Part shown: positions 8,017 through 15,440 of the stretch, one piece after another
Layout: each line of letters opens with the position of its first letter
Position numbering within the stretch: position 1 is the stretch's first letter
Assembly: GCA_002753185.1 (NCBI GenBank)
Contig: PDZX01000035.1
Location: 1-41,578, forward strand
Direction: 5' to 3'
Length of the DNA stretch: 41,578 bases
Source: Magnetococcales bacterium WMHbin3
GTDB lineage: Bacteria > Pseudomonadota > Magnetococcia > Magnetococcales > Magnetaquicoccaceae
Notes under the pieces: model-generated
Told to the model about the DNA's origin: nothing
What the model saw: the letters and a program-made list of their open reading frames with translations, nothing else
Databases searched by the model: none
Translations under genes and position numbers: made by a program

Positions 8017-10110
8017 TTAGAAACCGCTTTCTCGCACCCAGACGGCGGCCATGGCGGTCACCAGTCGGTTCCAAAGCGAGCTGTCGCGCGCCGGCAAGGA
8101 GACGCTGCCCGGCATGGTGGCCCACGGTGGGGAACCGGCGGGATCCGGGGCGAGGAGCAGGCGATACCAGGCCCCGTCCGGGACCGGTTCGCCGTTGTGG
8201 TCCGGGCGCGCCGGGATGGGGCCGCCGTGGGTGGAGGCGAGATGGGGGGGGAGACGCGGGAGCGCGGCGCGTTCCACGAGGGTGACCACCACCGGTCGGG
8301 CCGGGCCGGCGTCGTGGTTGGAACGGAAGAGGCCCCGCGCGCCGGGGGTCAGGCGTTCCAGTTCCTGTTCCTGGACGAAGGCCGCGACCTTTGCGCTGGC
8401 GGGGTCGAGGAGAGTGAGCAGATGGGCGCCACGGGGGAGCCAGCGGCCGGGGGTCAACCCTGTCCGGAGATCCCGGATCGTGCCGGCGAAGGGGGCGGTC
8501 AGGGTGAGCCGTTCGATCTGCTCCGTGGCGCCCAGCCGGGCGGAGCGCGCCTCGGCCAGGCGGCTTTCCAGGGCCGGACGCATGGTCAGCAGGGCGGGAC
8601 GGGCGAGGGTTTGCGCCAGTTCCAACTCCAGCAGGCGGATGCGGGTCGTGGCGAGTTCGCGCGTGTGTTCCAGGTCCGGGGCCTCCAGACGCATCAGGGG
8701 GGCATGCGCCGCGACCGTTGCCCCTTCATGGACGTACACCTCGGCCACGCGGGCCGGGAGCGGGGCATGGAGGCGATGATGGGAGCCGGCTTCGAGCATG
8801 GCCGGCAGTTCCAGCCGGTCTTGCCAGGGGACGAGGAGGAGCGGGACGATGACGGCCAGGCCCGCGAGCAGGCGGGTCAGGGCCGGGGCGGGACGGATGC
8901 GGGACCAGGGGGTGTGGTAGAGGAAGCGCGCCACGGGCCGGACCACGAACCAGCCCAGTTCGGCGGCCATCAAAAAAATCCCCGCCAGCTTGAAGAAGCG
9001 GTGATAGACCAGCAGGGCGATGCCGAGGAACAGGAGCAGCCGGTAGGCCCAGGCGAGCCAGGCGAAGGCGAGCAGGAAGCGGTGTCTGGACGGGGGGAGG
9101 GTTTCCGGCGGGGGATCGGCGAGGCCGAACAGCAGGCGTCTGGCCTGCCAGGAGGCCAGGGCGAAGGCGCGCGGGGCAAGATTGGCCAGACCGGTGGCGT
9201 CGGCGAGGAGGTAGTAGCCATCGAAGCGCATCAGGGGGTTGAGGTTGATTGCCAGGGTGGTGGTCCAGGTGACGGCGGCCAGCATGGCGCAGGCATCGCG
9301 CGCCGGACCTGGGGGGAGGAAATGCCAGGTTGTGGTCGCCAGCAGGGCCAGTCCGGTTTCGGCCATGATCCCGGCCGCGCCCACGAGCAGGCGGGCACGG
9401 CGCGAGGCGAGCCGCCAGGCGTCGCCGATCTCCGCGTAGAGTACCGGCCAAAGCACGATCAGGGCCACGCCCGCGCTGGTGACGCGGCAGCCGAAATGGC
9501 GGGCGGTCAAGGCGTGACCCAGTTCGTGGGCCAGCTTGGAGGCCACGAATGCCGTCAGGAGCCAGAGCGCCCCCGCCGGAGTGGGGGTCAAGGGGAGAGA
9601 ATGGAGAAAAAAATCCCAGTGGCGCAGGGTGAGCAGGATACCGGCCACGCCAACGATGGCCAGCGCCAGGAGCGTTTTACGTCCGACCAGCAGACGCGCG
9701 AGGGGCAGGAGCGTATCCAGCATGCGGTCCGGGTGGCACAGGGGGATCTTGAGATAGAGATAATGGTGCAACAACCAGGTCCAGAATCCGGTTTGCCTTG
9801 CCAGGGCGCGGGCAGTCAATTTTTCGACGCCGTCCCGATCCAGGGTTTGCAGGAGTTCGTTGTCGGCCAGGAAGCGGGTCAGGGCGATCAGGCGTTCCTG
9901 GGTGATCCAGGGGCCGGCCGCATTTCTGGCGGCCTCGATCAGGCGTTGCGGGTCGGCCTGCCAGTGGTCGAGGAGAATACGTTCCTCATGACCCAGGCGG
10001 AAGAAGCGTTGCCGCGCGGGATCGCGCAGGGTCCAGGTGGGCGAGCCGTCGTCGCTCTCCGGGCCGGGATGCCACGCCAGTTCGGGCCGCAGGGGGGGGA
10101 GGGGGTGCAA
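8017..10110 (-). CDS. M50 (site-2-protease-like) membrane protein fused to HlyD-type adaptor domain
   Basis: A 697-residue inner-membrane protein. Residues 1-110 form a soluble N-terminal domain. A membrane region of several helices follows, with the zinc motif HELGH at 195-199 and the matching NPLMRFDGYY motif at 290-300, whose Asp297 would be the third ligand. From about 400 a last helix leads into a HlyD/biotin-lipoyl-type periplasmic adaptor region with a coiled-coil hairpin (about 460-530) and beta-barrel (TLTAPFAGTIRDL). Such fusions accompany type I secretion or peptide-export loci, but no ABC or outer-membrane partner lies beside it. The start is the TTG at 10110; an in-frame stop 15 bases upstream excludes a longer form, and no clear ribosome binding site is seen. 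It is 43 bases after the TOPRIM gene. Confidence 0.85.
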   Translation of the reverse strand: MHPLPPLRPELAWHPGPESDDGSPTWTLRDPARQRFFRLGHEERILLDHWQADPQRLIEAARNAAGPWITQERLIALTRFLADNELLQTLDRDGVEKLTARALARQTGFWTWLLHHYLYLKIPLCHPDRMLDTLLPLARLLVGRKTLLALAIVGVAGILLTLRHWDFFLHSLPLTPTPAGALWLLTAFVASKLAHELGHALTARHFGCRVTSAGVALIVLWPVLYAEIGDAWRLASRRARLLVGAAGIMAETGLALLATTTWHFLPPGPARDACAMLAAVTWTTTLAINLNPLMRFDGYYLLADATGLANLAPRAFALASWQARRLLFGLADPPPETLPPSRHRFLLAFAWLAWAYRLLLFLGIALLVYHRFFKLAGIFLMAAELGWFVVRPVARFLYHTPWSRIRPAPALTRLLAGLAVIVPLLLVPWQDRLELPAMLEAGSHHRLHAPLPARVAEVYVHEGATVAAHAPLMRLEAPDLEHTRELATTRIRLLELELAQTLARPALLTMRPALESRLAEARSARLGATEQIERLTLTAPFAGTIRDLRTGLTPGRWLPRGAHLLTLLDPASAKVAAFVQEQELERLTPGARGLFRSNHDAGPARPVVVTLVERAALPRLPPHLASTHGGPIPARPDHNGEPVPDGAWYRLLLAPDPAGSPPWATMPGSVSLPARDSSLWNRLVTAMAAVWVRESGF

Positions 10111-10153
10111 TGGAGTCGTTTTTCAGAGTCTCATGATATTGAAAGCCGTCTGG

Positions 10154-10990
10154 TTACACTCCGAGGTTGCCTGCAATCAGCCGATGCAGTTGTTCCCACT
10201 CTGGGACCCAGGTTGCGATATCCTCGGTCGTGTTTTGGATGCCAAGCAAAATTTTTTCCCGAAATTCCCGCGCGCCTCGCAAGCCATTTGCCCGGAACCA
10301 TTCATCCATTGCCCAGAACAGATCCTTGCCCGCGAATGTATAGAGATAATATTGATATCTGATTCCTTGAGGGCGGCATTCGGGAAGATATTTTTGAAAT
10401 GAGTCCAGAACGTCTGTCTCTTGAATTTGTTGGTTTTCTCTGTGATTGGCAATAACATCACGGATGCCATTCTGGCAAGCGATTTCGTCCATGGCTTTTG
10501 GAAAAGGGTGTTGTTCTTGTCCGCGTTTTGGACCAAAATTAGAGGGAAGATCATGGAAGCGCTGCCGGTTCGCGCTCAGGGCGGTTCGCGCGGCCTGATA
10601 GACTGCGATGCAGTCCCTGGCGGATTCGATGGCCTTAAGATATCGATCCCGATCTGGAGCTTTGTCTCCAAGTGATTTGACAACGATGGCCGGATCAATT
10701 AAATAGTTTTCGATCTCCTTGCGCTCCCAGCGCCATCCAAATTTGATATTATTTTTGGATGGCCATACGCTAGGCTGCCCACGGGGTGTTTCCCAATCTT
10801 TCTGAAAGTCCCCATCCAGGATTCCAGATACCACATTCCCGCTGGCTTCTCTCTTGGCGATGATTTTGGCGCCCATTCCGTACTTCCCCCCTTCGGGTTT
10901 GACCTGACACAGACCAGCAAGGAGCTTTGAAAGGACCCTGATATCCGGACTACCCGGTCCCCCTTCGCACAGGAGGACATTTACAGGCAC
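10154..10990 (-). CDS. TOPRIM-like (DUF4435-type) protein, partner of the AAA ATPase
   Basis: A 278-residue protein with the TOPRIM acidic pattern: Glu9 in LLCEGGPGS, D-x-D at 59-61 in GILDGDF, and a downstream KEIENYLIDP segment (91-100) like that of DUF4435 proteins. The remainder is helical and unrecognised. In PARIS (AriA/AriB) and related defence systems a TOPRIM protein of this kind works with an ATPase, probably as a nuclease; activity here is inferred. The GTG start at 10990 is supported by AGGAGG 7 bases upstream. The gene overlaps the end of the ATPase gene by 10 bases. Base composition is clearly more AT-rich than the flanking flagellar genes. Confidence 0.75.
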   Translation of the reverse strand: MPVNVLLCEGGPGSPDIRVLSKLLAGLCQVKPEGGKYGMGAKIIAKREASGNVVSGILDGDFQKDWETPRGQPSVWPSKNNIKFGWRWERKEIENYLIDPAIVVKSLGDKAPDRDRYLKAIESARDCIAVYQAARTALSANRQRFHDLPSNFGPKRGQEQHPFPKAMDEIACQNGIRDVIANHRENQQIQETDVLDSFQKYLPECRPQGIRYQYYLYTFAGKDLFWAMDEWFRANGLRGAREFREKILLGIQNTTEDIATWVPEWEQLHRLIAGNLGV

Positions 10991-12099
10991 AGTCGTCCTC
11001 CTGGCAGTCGGTAGGTCTCTTGTGGGCTGACCAGGGAAGAGATGGCTTCGGAATGGGTGGTCAGCAAGAACTGGCAGTTGGGGCCGAGGGTCGGCAGCAC
11101 CGCCATCAGGGCTTGCGCCAAGGGGGGGTGCAGATTGAGGTCAATTTCATCAATCAAAACAATTGAATTGCGAATTTGCATTCGGACGAATTCATAAAGA
11201 ATAGGAAAAACCGACTGTTCGCCAGCAGACATCTCTTCGATGTCATAGGTGCGGTTGCCATCGTTAATACAAAAATAATAATCCTCCGCTGTTGGTGTTC
11301 CCCCTTTGAACATTGGCTCCGGCAGGGAAAAGGATCGTCCGTGAAAAATTTTTTTATAGCTATTTTCAAGCTCGGTCAGCCAATCGCTTTCCCCTCCAGT
11401 CATTCGATTCATTGTCCATGCGATAAGATATTTTCTTATTTGAGCGACTCCAATCGAAGATTTATCGTTGCGGCGGGACATTTGGACGCCATCTTGGTCG
11501 CTTTCGCTATTTGGATCATGTTTTGCCTGAAAGGGCGATGACAGATTCCTGTACTGGTCAAACCAAAAAATTCCAGGAAGGCGAGCAAACAGTTCTCTGG
11601 CTCCAGTCACGCCACTGTTCACCAATTGACTTGCGTAGGACCGTCCTCGAAACTGAAAAATATTTTCTTGCCCTCCATTGACAATGGAGTAGTAACCACC
11701 TTCCAGCTTGACGGTTACTTGTTTGGCATCGCCGGGTCTGACGAACTCCCTTCCTCCAGCGTGATAATTTTTATTTTTGAACCACCGCTCGGCTGCTTGT
11801 CTGGTCGCATCTATTTCATCATCACTGAAATGGACATCCAACTCGACAGTTGGTGTTCCCCATTTTTCATAGCGTCCAGACACCCATCCTTGCCAGTCAA
11901 ACGAACTTGTGTCATTTGTTGTCTCGGAAATTCTCGACAAGCACAAAGCAATCGCTTGCAGTATGGTCGTTTTTCCTCTTCCATTGTCCCCAAGGATCAG
12001 AAACCGATCTGCGATCTCATCCAAAAGATTGTTTTTGATTGTTATCTCTAGTGACTCAAAACGTTTGAAATTTTCCAGCTTTACGCGTGAAATCTTCAT
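10981..12099 (-). CDS. AAA/ABC-type ATPase of the OLD/RecF kind
   Basis: A 372-residue ATPase starting with the typical KISRVKLENFKRFESLEI strand. It has Walker A GDNGRGKTT (37-45), an ABC signature MSAGEQS, Walker B SIVLIDEIDLNLHP and switch histidine LLTTHSEAI. This is the SMC/RecF/OLD-like ATPase arrangement without a long coiled coil or fused TOPRIM domain. The TOPRIM function is supplied by the next gene. The ATG overlaps the response-regulator stop codon (ATGA), so expression is probably coupled to it. The pair resembles a split OLD or PARIS-like defence module, but AriA itself is usually longer, so I call it only PARIS-like. The gene is AT-richer than its neighbours. Confidence 0.8.
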   Translation of the reverse strand: MKISRVKLENFKRFESLEITIKNNLLDEIADRFLILGDNGRGKTTILQAIALCLSRISETTNDTSSFDWQGWVSGRYEKWGTPTVELDVHFSDDEIDATRQAAERWFKNKNYHAGGREFVRPGDAKQVTVKLEGGYYSIVNGGQENIFQFRGRSYASQLVNSGVTGARELFARLPGIFWFDQYRNLSSPFQAKHDPNSESDQDGVQMSRRNDKSSIGVAQIRKYLIAWTMNRMTGGESDWLTELENSYKKIFHGRSFSLPEPMFKGGTPTAEDYYFCINDGNRTYDIEEMSAGEQSVFPILYEFVRMQIRNSIVLIDEIDLNLHPPLAQALMAVLPTLGPNCQFLLTTHSEAISSLVSPQETYRLPGGRLCL

Positions 12100-12902
12100 G
12101 GCTCACGCCCGCCCGGCTTGACCCGCACCCAGAGGGTCCGCAACGGGACACGCACGCCATCCAGGAGACGATTCTGCACCGTCGTCAGGCTCAGTTGCAA
12201 GACCACGTTGCCGCCGACGAATGCATAGGACCCGCCCAACAGCAGATCCTCGCCGACTTCGAGCAGCGTCTCCACCGCGCCGCGCTGCAAGGCGGTCTCC
12301 AGGGCCTTGGTGAAATCGTTGCCCGTCCCCTTTTTCTCCTCGATGATCGGCGTGATCACGAGCCGCCGGCCCGGCCACTTCTTGGCGAAGCGTTTCACCA
12401 GATTGGCCATCTGGGTATCCAGACGCTCCGGCTCCTCCAGCACGAGATGCCGCGAGGCGATGTAGTTGGGGGGGATACGGCGCGGCACGTTGTCCCGCGT
12501 GGCCTCCAGACGTTTCGGAATGTGTTCCCGGATCCGCCGCACCAGGTCCTCGCCGTCCACCGGCTTGTTGACATATCCCTGACATGCGGCGTGAAACGAA
12601 TCCAGAATGTCCTCCGTGCTGTTGCGCGCCGTGATCATGAAGGCCACTGCCGTGCCCTTGCCGGGCACCGCCCACTCCCGCTCCAGCTCGCGAATCGCAT
12701 ACAACGCCTCGTGACCGTCCATGCGCGGCATCTCGATGTCCATGCACACCACATGATAGGGACTCTTGTCCACCAGCGAGGCCTCGAACAACGCCACCGC
12801 CGCTTCCCCGTCCCCCGCCTGGTCGCACGTCCCCAGTGGGGTCAGAATGGTGTTCAGTTTCTCCCGTTGGCCGGGATCATCGTCTACGATCAGGATCTTC
12901 AT
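12096..12902 (-). CDS. Response regulator with uncharacterised C-terminal domain
   Basis: A 268-residue protein. Residues 1-125 form a receiver domain with acidic pocket DDD (7-9), phospho-acceptor Asp55 in VCMDIEMPRMDG, Thr91 and Lys113 (YVNKPVD). The remaining ~140 residues show no helix-turn-helix, GGDEF, HD-GYP or other output domain that I recognise; they contain mixed alpha/beta sequence ending in VRVPLRTLWVRVKPGG. The start at 12902 is the natural beginning of the receiver fold. The stop codon overlaps the ATPase start. A cognate kinase is not adjacent; the nearest candidates are the hybrids at 26351 and 29718. Confidence 0.85.
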   Translation of the reverse strand: MKILIVDDDPGQREKLNTILTPLGTCDQAGDGEAAVALFEASLVDKSPYHVVCMDIEMPRMDGHEALYAIRELEREWAVPGKGTAVAFMITARNSTEDILDSFHAACQGYVNKPVDGEDLVRRIREHIPKRLEATRDNVPRRIPPNYIASRHLVLEEPERLDTQMANLVKRFAKKWPGRRLVITPIIEEKKGTGNDFTKALETALQRGAVETLLEVGEDLLLGGSYAFVGGNVVLQLSLTTVQNRLLDGVRVPLRTLWVRVKPGGREP

Positions 12903-12914
12903 GGCGGCTCCGCT

Positions 12915-12962
12915 CCCAGGTTGCGGTAGGGTGTCTCGATCACCAGGATACCGCAACCCGGG
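12915..12962. repeat. Large hairpin between the FecR-like and response-regulator genes
   Basis: Arms 12915-12928 and 12949-12962 (14 bases, one mismatch) enclose an inner potential stem ggtg/cacc. It fills most of the 72-base gap between the two minus-strand genes, just upstream of the response-regulator ribosome binding site. No T-run follows, so attenuation, mRNA processing or stabilisation are as likely as termination. Confidence 0.55.
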
Positions 12963-12974
12963 GGGAATGCAAAG

Positions 12975-13718
12975 TCATTGAATGTCCAGAGGCCGGTTCA
13001 ACTCCGCCACCTGCGCCGAGCACCCCTTGCTCACCATCCAGGAACTCCGCGCCTCGCGGTTGTTCAAACTGGCGGGCATGATGTGCAGCCGCGCTGTCGT
13101 GGTCACCCCATCCAGATCCAGGTGATACACTCCGCCATCCACGATTGGCATCCCCGATGGCGGGGTCAACCGCTCCTTCCCCTCCGGCCAGCGCGCGTGG
13201 GCACGCCATTGATCCTCGCCATACCGCACCGTGATCGCCGAGGTCTCCGTGGTCACCGGACGCCAGAGCACCAGCGGCTGATCCTTGGCCAGGCAGTAGT
13301 TCCCGGAGCGGGTCACGTCCACCATCCAAGGCTCCTTCTGCCGTGCGCTCATCCCCGCCTTCTGGATCGCCTCCCGCGCGTCACGGGTCGTCCCCAGCCC
13401 GCCGGAGCGGGTGCGCGGCGCGGATACCAGCATCTTCATGGTCTCCAGCACACCGTTCTCCGCCGCGCCCGCCCCCTTGGACGGCGGCACCTCGTGATAC
13501 GGCCCCACCAGCTTGAGAATCGCCCCGTTCGAGGCCAGCAGCGTCACCCGCTCCCCGGCGGCCAGGGTCACCGGGCGCTCGGCATCCAGGGTCTGTCCGG
13601 GCTTGTAGTTCCCGCCTTCGGCCTTGTAGACCACGAGTTCCCCTGCCATGGCGGGCGTCGCCAGCGACAACATCCCCACCAGCACTCCCAACCTGCCCCA
13701 GAACCCGATCCGTTTCAT
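12975..13718 (-). CDS. Secreted FecR-like protein
   Basis: A 247-residue exported protein. The first 24 residues form a clear signal peptide (MKRIGFWGRL then a hydrophobic core ending ATPAMA). The early mature part has a beta-rich stretch (VTLAAGERVTLLASNGAILKLVGPY) like the FecR domain, which senses or binds in the periplasm; this family assignment is tentative. The C-terminal half is unrecognised and ends near a single cysteine. The start at 13718 is chosen because GAGGAG precedes it and it gives a proper signal peptide; an in-frame ATG at 13757 would not. It is the first gene behind a sigma-54 promoter candidate and precedes the response regulator. Confidence 0.65.
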   Translation of the reverse strand: MKRIGFWGRLGVLVGMLSLATPAMAGELVVYKAEGGNYKPGQTLDAERPVTLAAGERVTLLASNGAILKLVGPYHEVPPSKGAGAAENGVLETMKMLVSAPRTRSGGLGTTRDAREAIQKAGMSARQKEPWMVDVTRSGNYCLAKDQPLVLWRPVTTETSAITVRYGEDQWRAHARWPEGKERLTPPSGMPIVDGGVYHLDLDGVTTTARLHIMPASLNNREARSSWMVSKGCSAQVAELNRPLDIQ

Positions 13719-13744
13719 GGCCGTCTCCTCGATCTTGCAAATGG

Positions 13745-13757
13745 ATGCACAATGCAT
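13745..13757. promoter_or_regulatory. Short palindrome in the leader of the FecR-like gene
   Basis: ATGCA-CAA-TGCAT is a 5-base inverted repeat located just after the start of transcription predicted from the sigma-54 site. It is a possible activator or repressor site. Arms this short can arise by chance. Confidence 0.25.
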
Positions 13758-13771
13758 TTATCCAGTTGAAT

Positions 13772-13788
13772 TGCAGCAGGAGTGCCAA
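13772..13788 (-). promoter_or_regulatory. Sigma-54 promoter candidate for FecR-like/RR/AAA/TOPRIM genes
   Basis: The minus-strand sequence TTGGCACTCCTGCTGCA matches TTGGCACG-N4-TTGCA at all but two informative positions, and the GG and GC doublets are exactly 10 bases apart. Transcription would start near 13761, about 43 bases before the ATG at 13718. An AT-rich stretch upstream (13795-13880) could bend or hold an enhancer-binding protein. Confidence 0.65.
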
Positions 13789-13896
13789 TCTATAATATGT
13801 TTTTTATCAATATGTTAATCAAGAAAGGCGTGTCGAATTAGTAAAAAAAAACAGACACTTGTAAAAATAATTTACACGACAGGATGGCTCTTCTCG
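13789..13896. other. AT-rich intergenic segment
   Basis: This stretch lies between the sigma-54 promoter candidate and the DUF4276 remnant. It contains a 6-base inverted repeat (tgtaaa/tttaca at 13860-13876) and, on the minus strand, a 9-base T-run nearby, which together could weakly end transcription of the decayed pair. No gene is seen. Confidence 0.4.
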
Positions 13897-14118
13897 TCAT
13901 GATTGGCCCCATGCCTCCAGCCTGCCGAGCCAAGTATCGAATGCCGGACATTGACCACGGATCTTTTCCAGGCCGATCGCTTCGGCGATCAAAGGACCAT
14001 GTTCCGTCTTCGAAATGCCACCTTCTCCGAAAATGGCCTGAATCCGCTTGGAAGGCGCTGTTTCCGGGGTGTCGAATGCCTCTCCGACTTGCTGTGGCTG
14101 TGCTTTTACGTATTGATT
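13897..14118 (-). pseudogene. C-terminal remnant of a DUF4276 protein
   Basis: Reading the minus strand from 14118 to the TGA at 13897 gives about 73 codons without any ATG, GTG or TTG near the beginning. The translation contains FDTPETAPSKRI, then HGPLIAEAIGLEKIRGQCP, then FDTWLGRLEAWGQ. This is the characteristic C-terminus of DUF4276 proteins, which are about 200 residues long and usually encoded right after an AAA_21 ATPase of the COG4637 type. Such an ATPase, itself broken, ends only 17 bases upstream. The N-terminal two thirds have therefore been deleted, with the joint in an AT-rich stretch at about 14105-14135. Confidence 0.8.
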
Positions 14119-14135
14119 TTAATATTTTTTTCGTA

Positions 14136-15278
14136 TTACTGTTCTCCGGTTGGCGTCTTGAGCCAGATATCCGAGATCAGGTAATCGTCGTCCAGCCAGT
14201 GCTGGTATTGCTCGCGCGGCAGGTTGCGCAGCGATGTCGCTCCCTGTTTGCTCTCGGCCACGATGATGTTTTCGAGTTCAAAACAATCGACCATGTAAGG
14301 CGACTGAGTCGCTACCAGGATCTGGCGCGTTTTCGACAGGCGTTTGAGCATTTCGACCACCAGGATGATGGCGTGCGGGTGCAGGCCCAACTCCGGTTCG
14401 TCAAAGAATATCACCTCCGGCAAACGCGACGTTGACAGATTGAGGAGCGTCAGCAGGCAAAACAGCCGCAGGGAACCGTCGGAAGTCAGATGGGCGCCAA
14501 ATACCTTGTCGCCGTGCCTGCCCAGCCAGCGCAGTTCCACTTTGCCTGCAACCGGCTCCAGCACAAAATCCTGGAATGTGGGCAACACGCGTTGGATTTG
14601 CCGGACGATTCGTTTGTAGCGGTTAAGATCGTTTTCGCGCAGTTCCAGCAGGACCGCTGCCAGATTGCCGCCATCCGAGCGCAGGCGAACCGAGTCGCTG
14701 ATATCCCAGCGCAGACGAATCGCCGAATGGATCGAGGTGTCGTGAAACTGGTAGATGGCGCAATTTTTCAGGAGTCCGCAAATGGTTTTGGCGGTTTGGT
14801 TCCCTTGCGCAGGCAAACTCGCCTCCTTGTCCACGGTCGATAATTCGGTCCATCTGGCCAGACCCGGTTTCCTGCGATCCGAATCGCGATAGGCCTCGTT
14901 CATCACCAGTACCTTGTCACCCGCCGACAAATGCGTCAGGTCAAAGCGGTAATCGTTCAGGCCGGTTTCGGTTGCCAGTGAGATCTCCGCATGAATGCGC
15001 GGTGTTTTGCGTGCGCCCATGAAAAACTGATCGTCGCCTCCTCCATGACGCAAGATGAATTCTTGCAAGTTTTGTGATCTCAGCATCCAACTGAGCATTT
15101 CAAAAAAGTGTATAAGCGTTTATTTTCCTGAGCCGTTGGCCCCGATCATGATTGCCAGCCCTGGCAATTCCAGTTGCTGAATATTGGATAAGCTGCGAAA
15201 GCCCTCGATGGTTACCGACCTGATGCGTGTCGGAAGATGTTGCGGTTCGATGGGATGGCCAAAGTCGTCCATGGTCAT
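14136..15278 (-). pseudogene. AAA_21 (COG4637-like) ATPase interrupted by a stop codon in Walker A
   Basis: From the ATG at 15278 the frame runs 52 codons through RIRSVTIEGFRSLSNIQQL and IMIGANGSGK, meets TAA at 15120-15122, then continues in the same frame for 327 codons (TLIHFFEMLSWML ... ). The expected residue after GANGSGK is Ser or Thr; TCA to TAA would be one base change. The rest is intact: DGSLRLFCLLTLL, Walker B PEVIFFDEPELGLHP, LVATQSPYMVD, and the C-terminal YLISDIWLK block. The downstream part could start only at an internal codon and would lack Walker A. With the truncated DUF4276 partner after it, this is a decayed ATPase/TOPRIM-type module. A sequencing error at this base is the main alternative. 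Confidence 0.8.
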
Positions 15279-15440
15279 GGTTCTTCAGGGGGATGCTTTG
15301 TGAGGTGCGAACCATGTTTAAACATTCCCTGGAACCTTGTCAAGCCGGATTGCGTCCCATGGCCGGGCGGTATGGAATGTGCTTCAATTGCAAGAATCGG
15401 GCATCAAAAAAACGGTCGGACACTGGAGAAAAACACCGGC

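Noticed and set aside
7810..10362. An 850-residue plus-strand frame opposite the M50/HlyD gene and flgB
   Set aside because: Gly/Gln/Glu-rich shadow with no recognisable motif; it crosses the promoter region of the flagellar operon.
10154..12099. Calling the ATPase/TOPRIM pair PARIS (AriA/AriB) or Gabija outright
   Set aside because: The ATPase is shorter than AriA, and Gabija has the TOPRIM domain fused to the ATPase with a separate helicase, which is not seen here. Only the general class is supported.
13884..14435. Plus-strand frames opposite the DUF4276 remnant and ATPase pseudogene
   Set aside because: They cross the boundary of two recognisable minus-strand gene relics, and the translation has no familiar feature.
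15369..15382. A GG-N10-GC pair upstream of the caspase protein gene as a third sigma-54 promoter
   Set aside because: The bases around the doublets match the consensus poorly (CGGTAT and GTGC instead of TGGCAC and TTGC), so only the spacing agrees.
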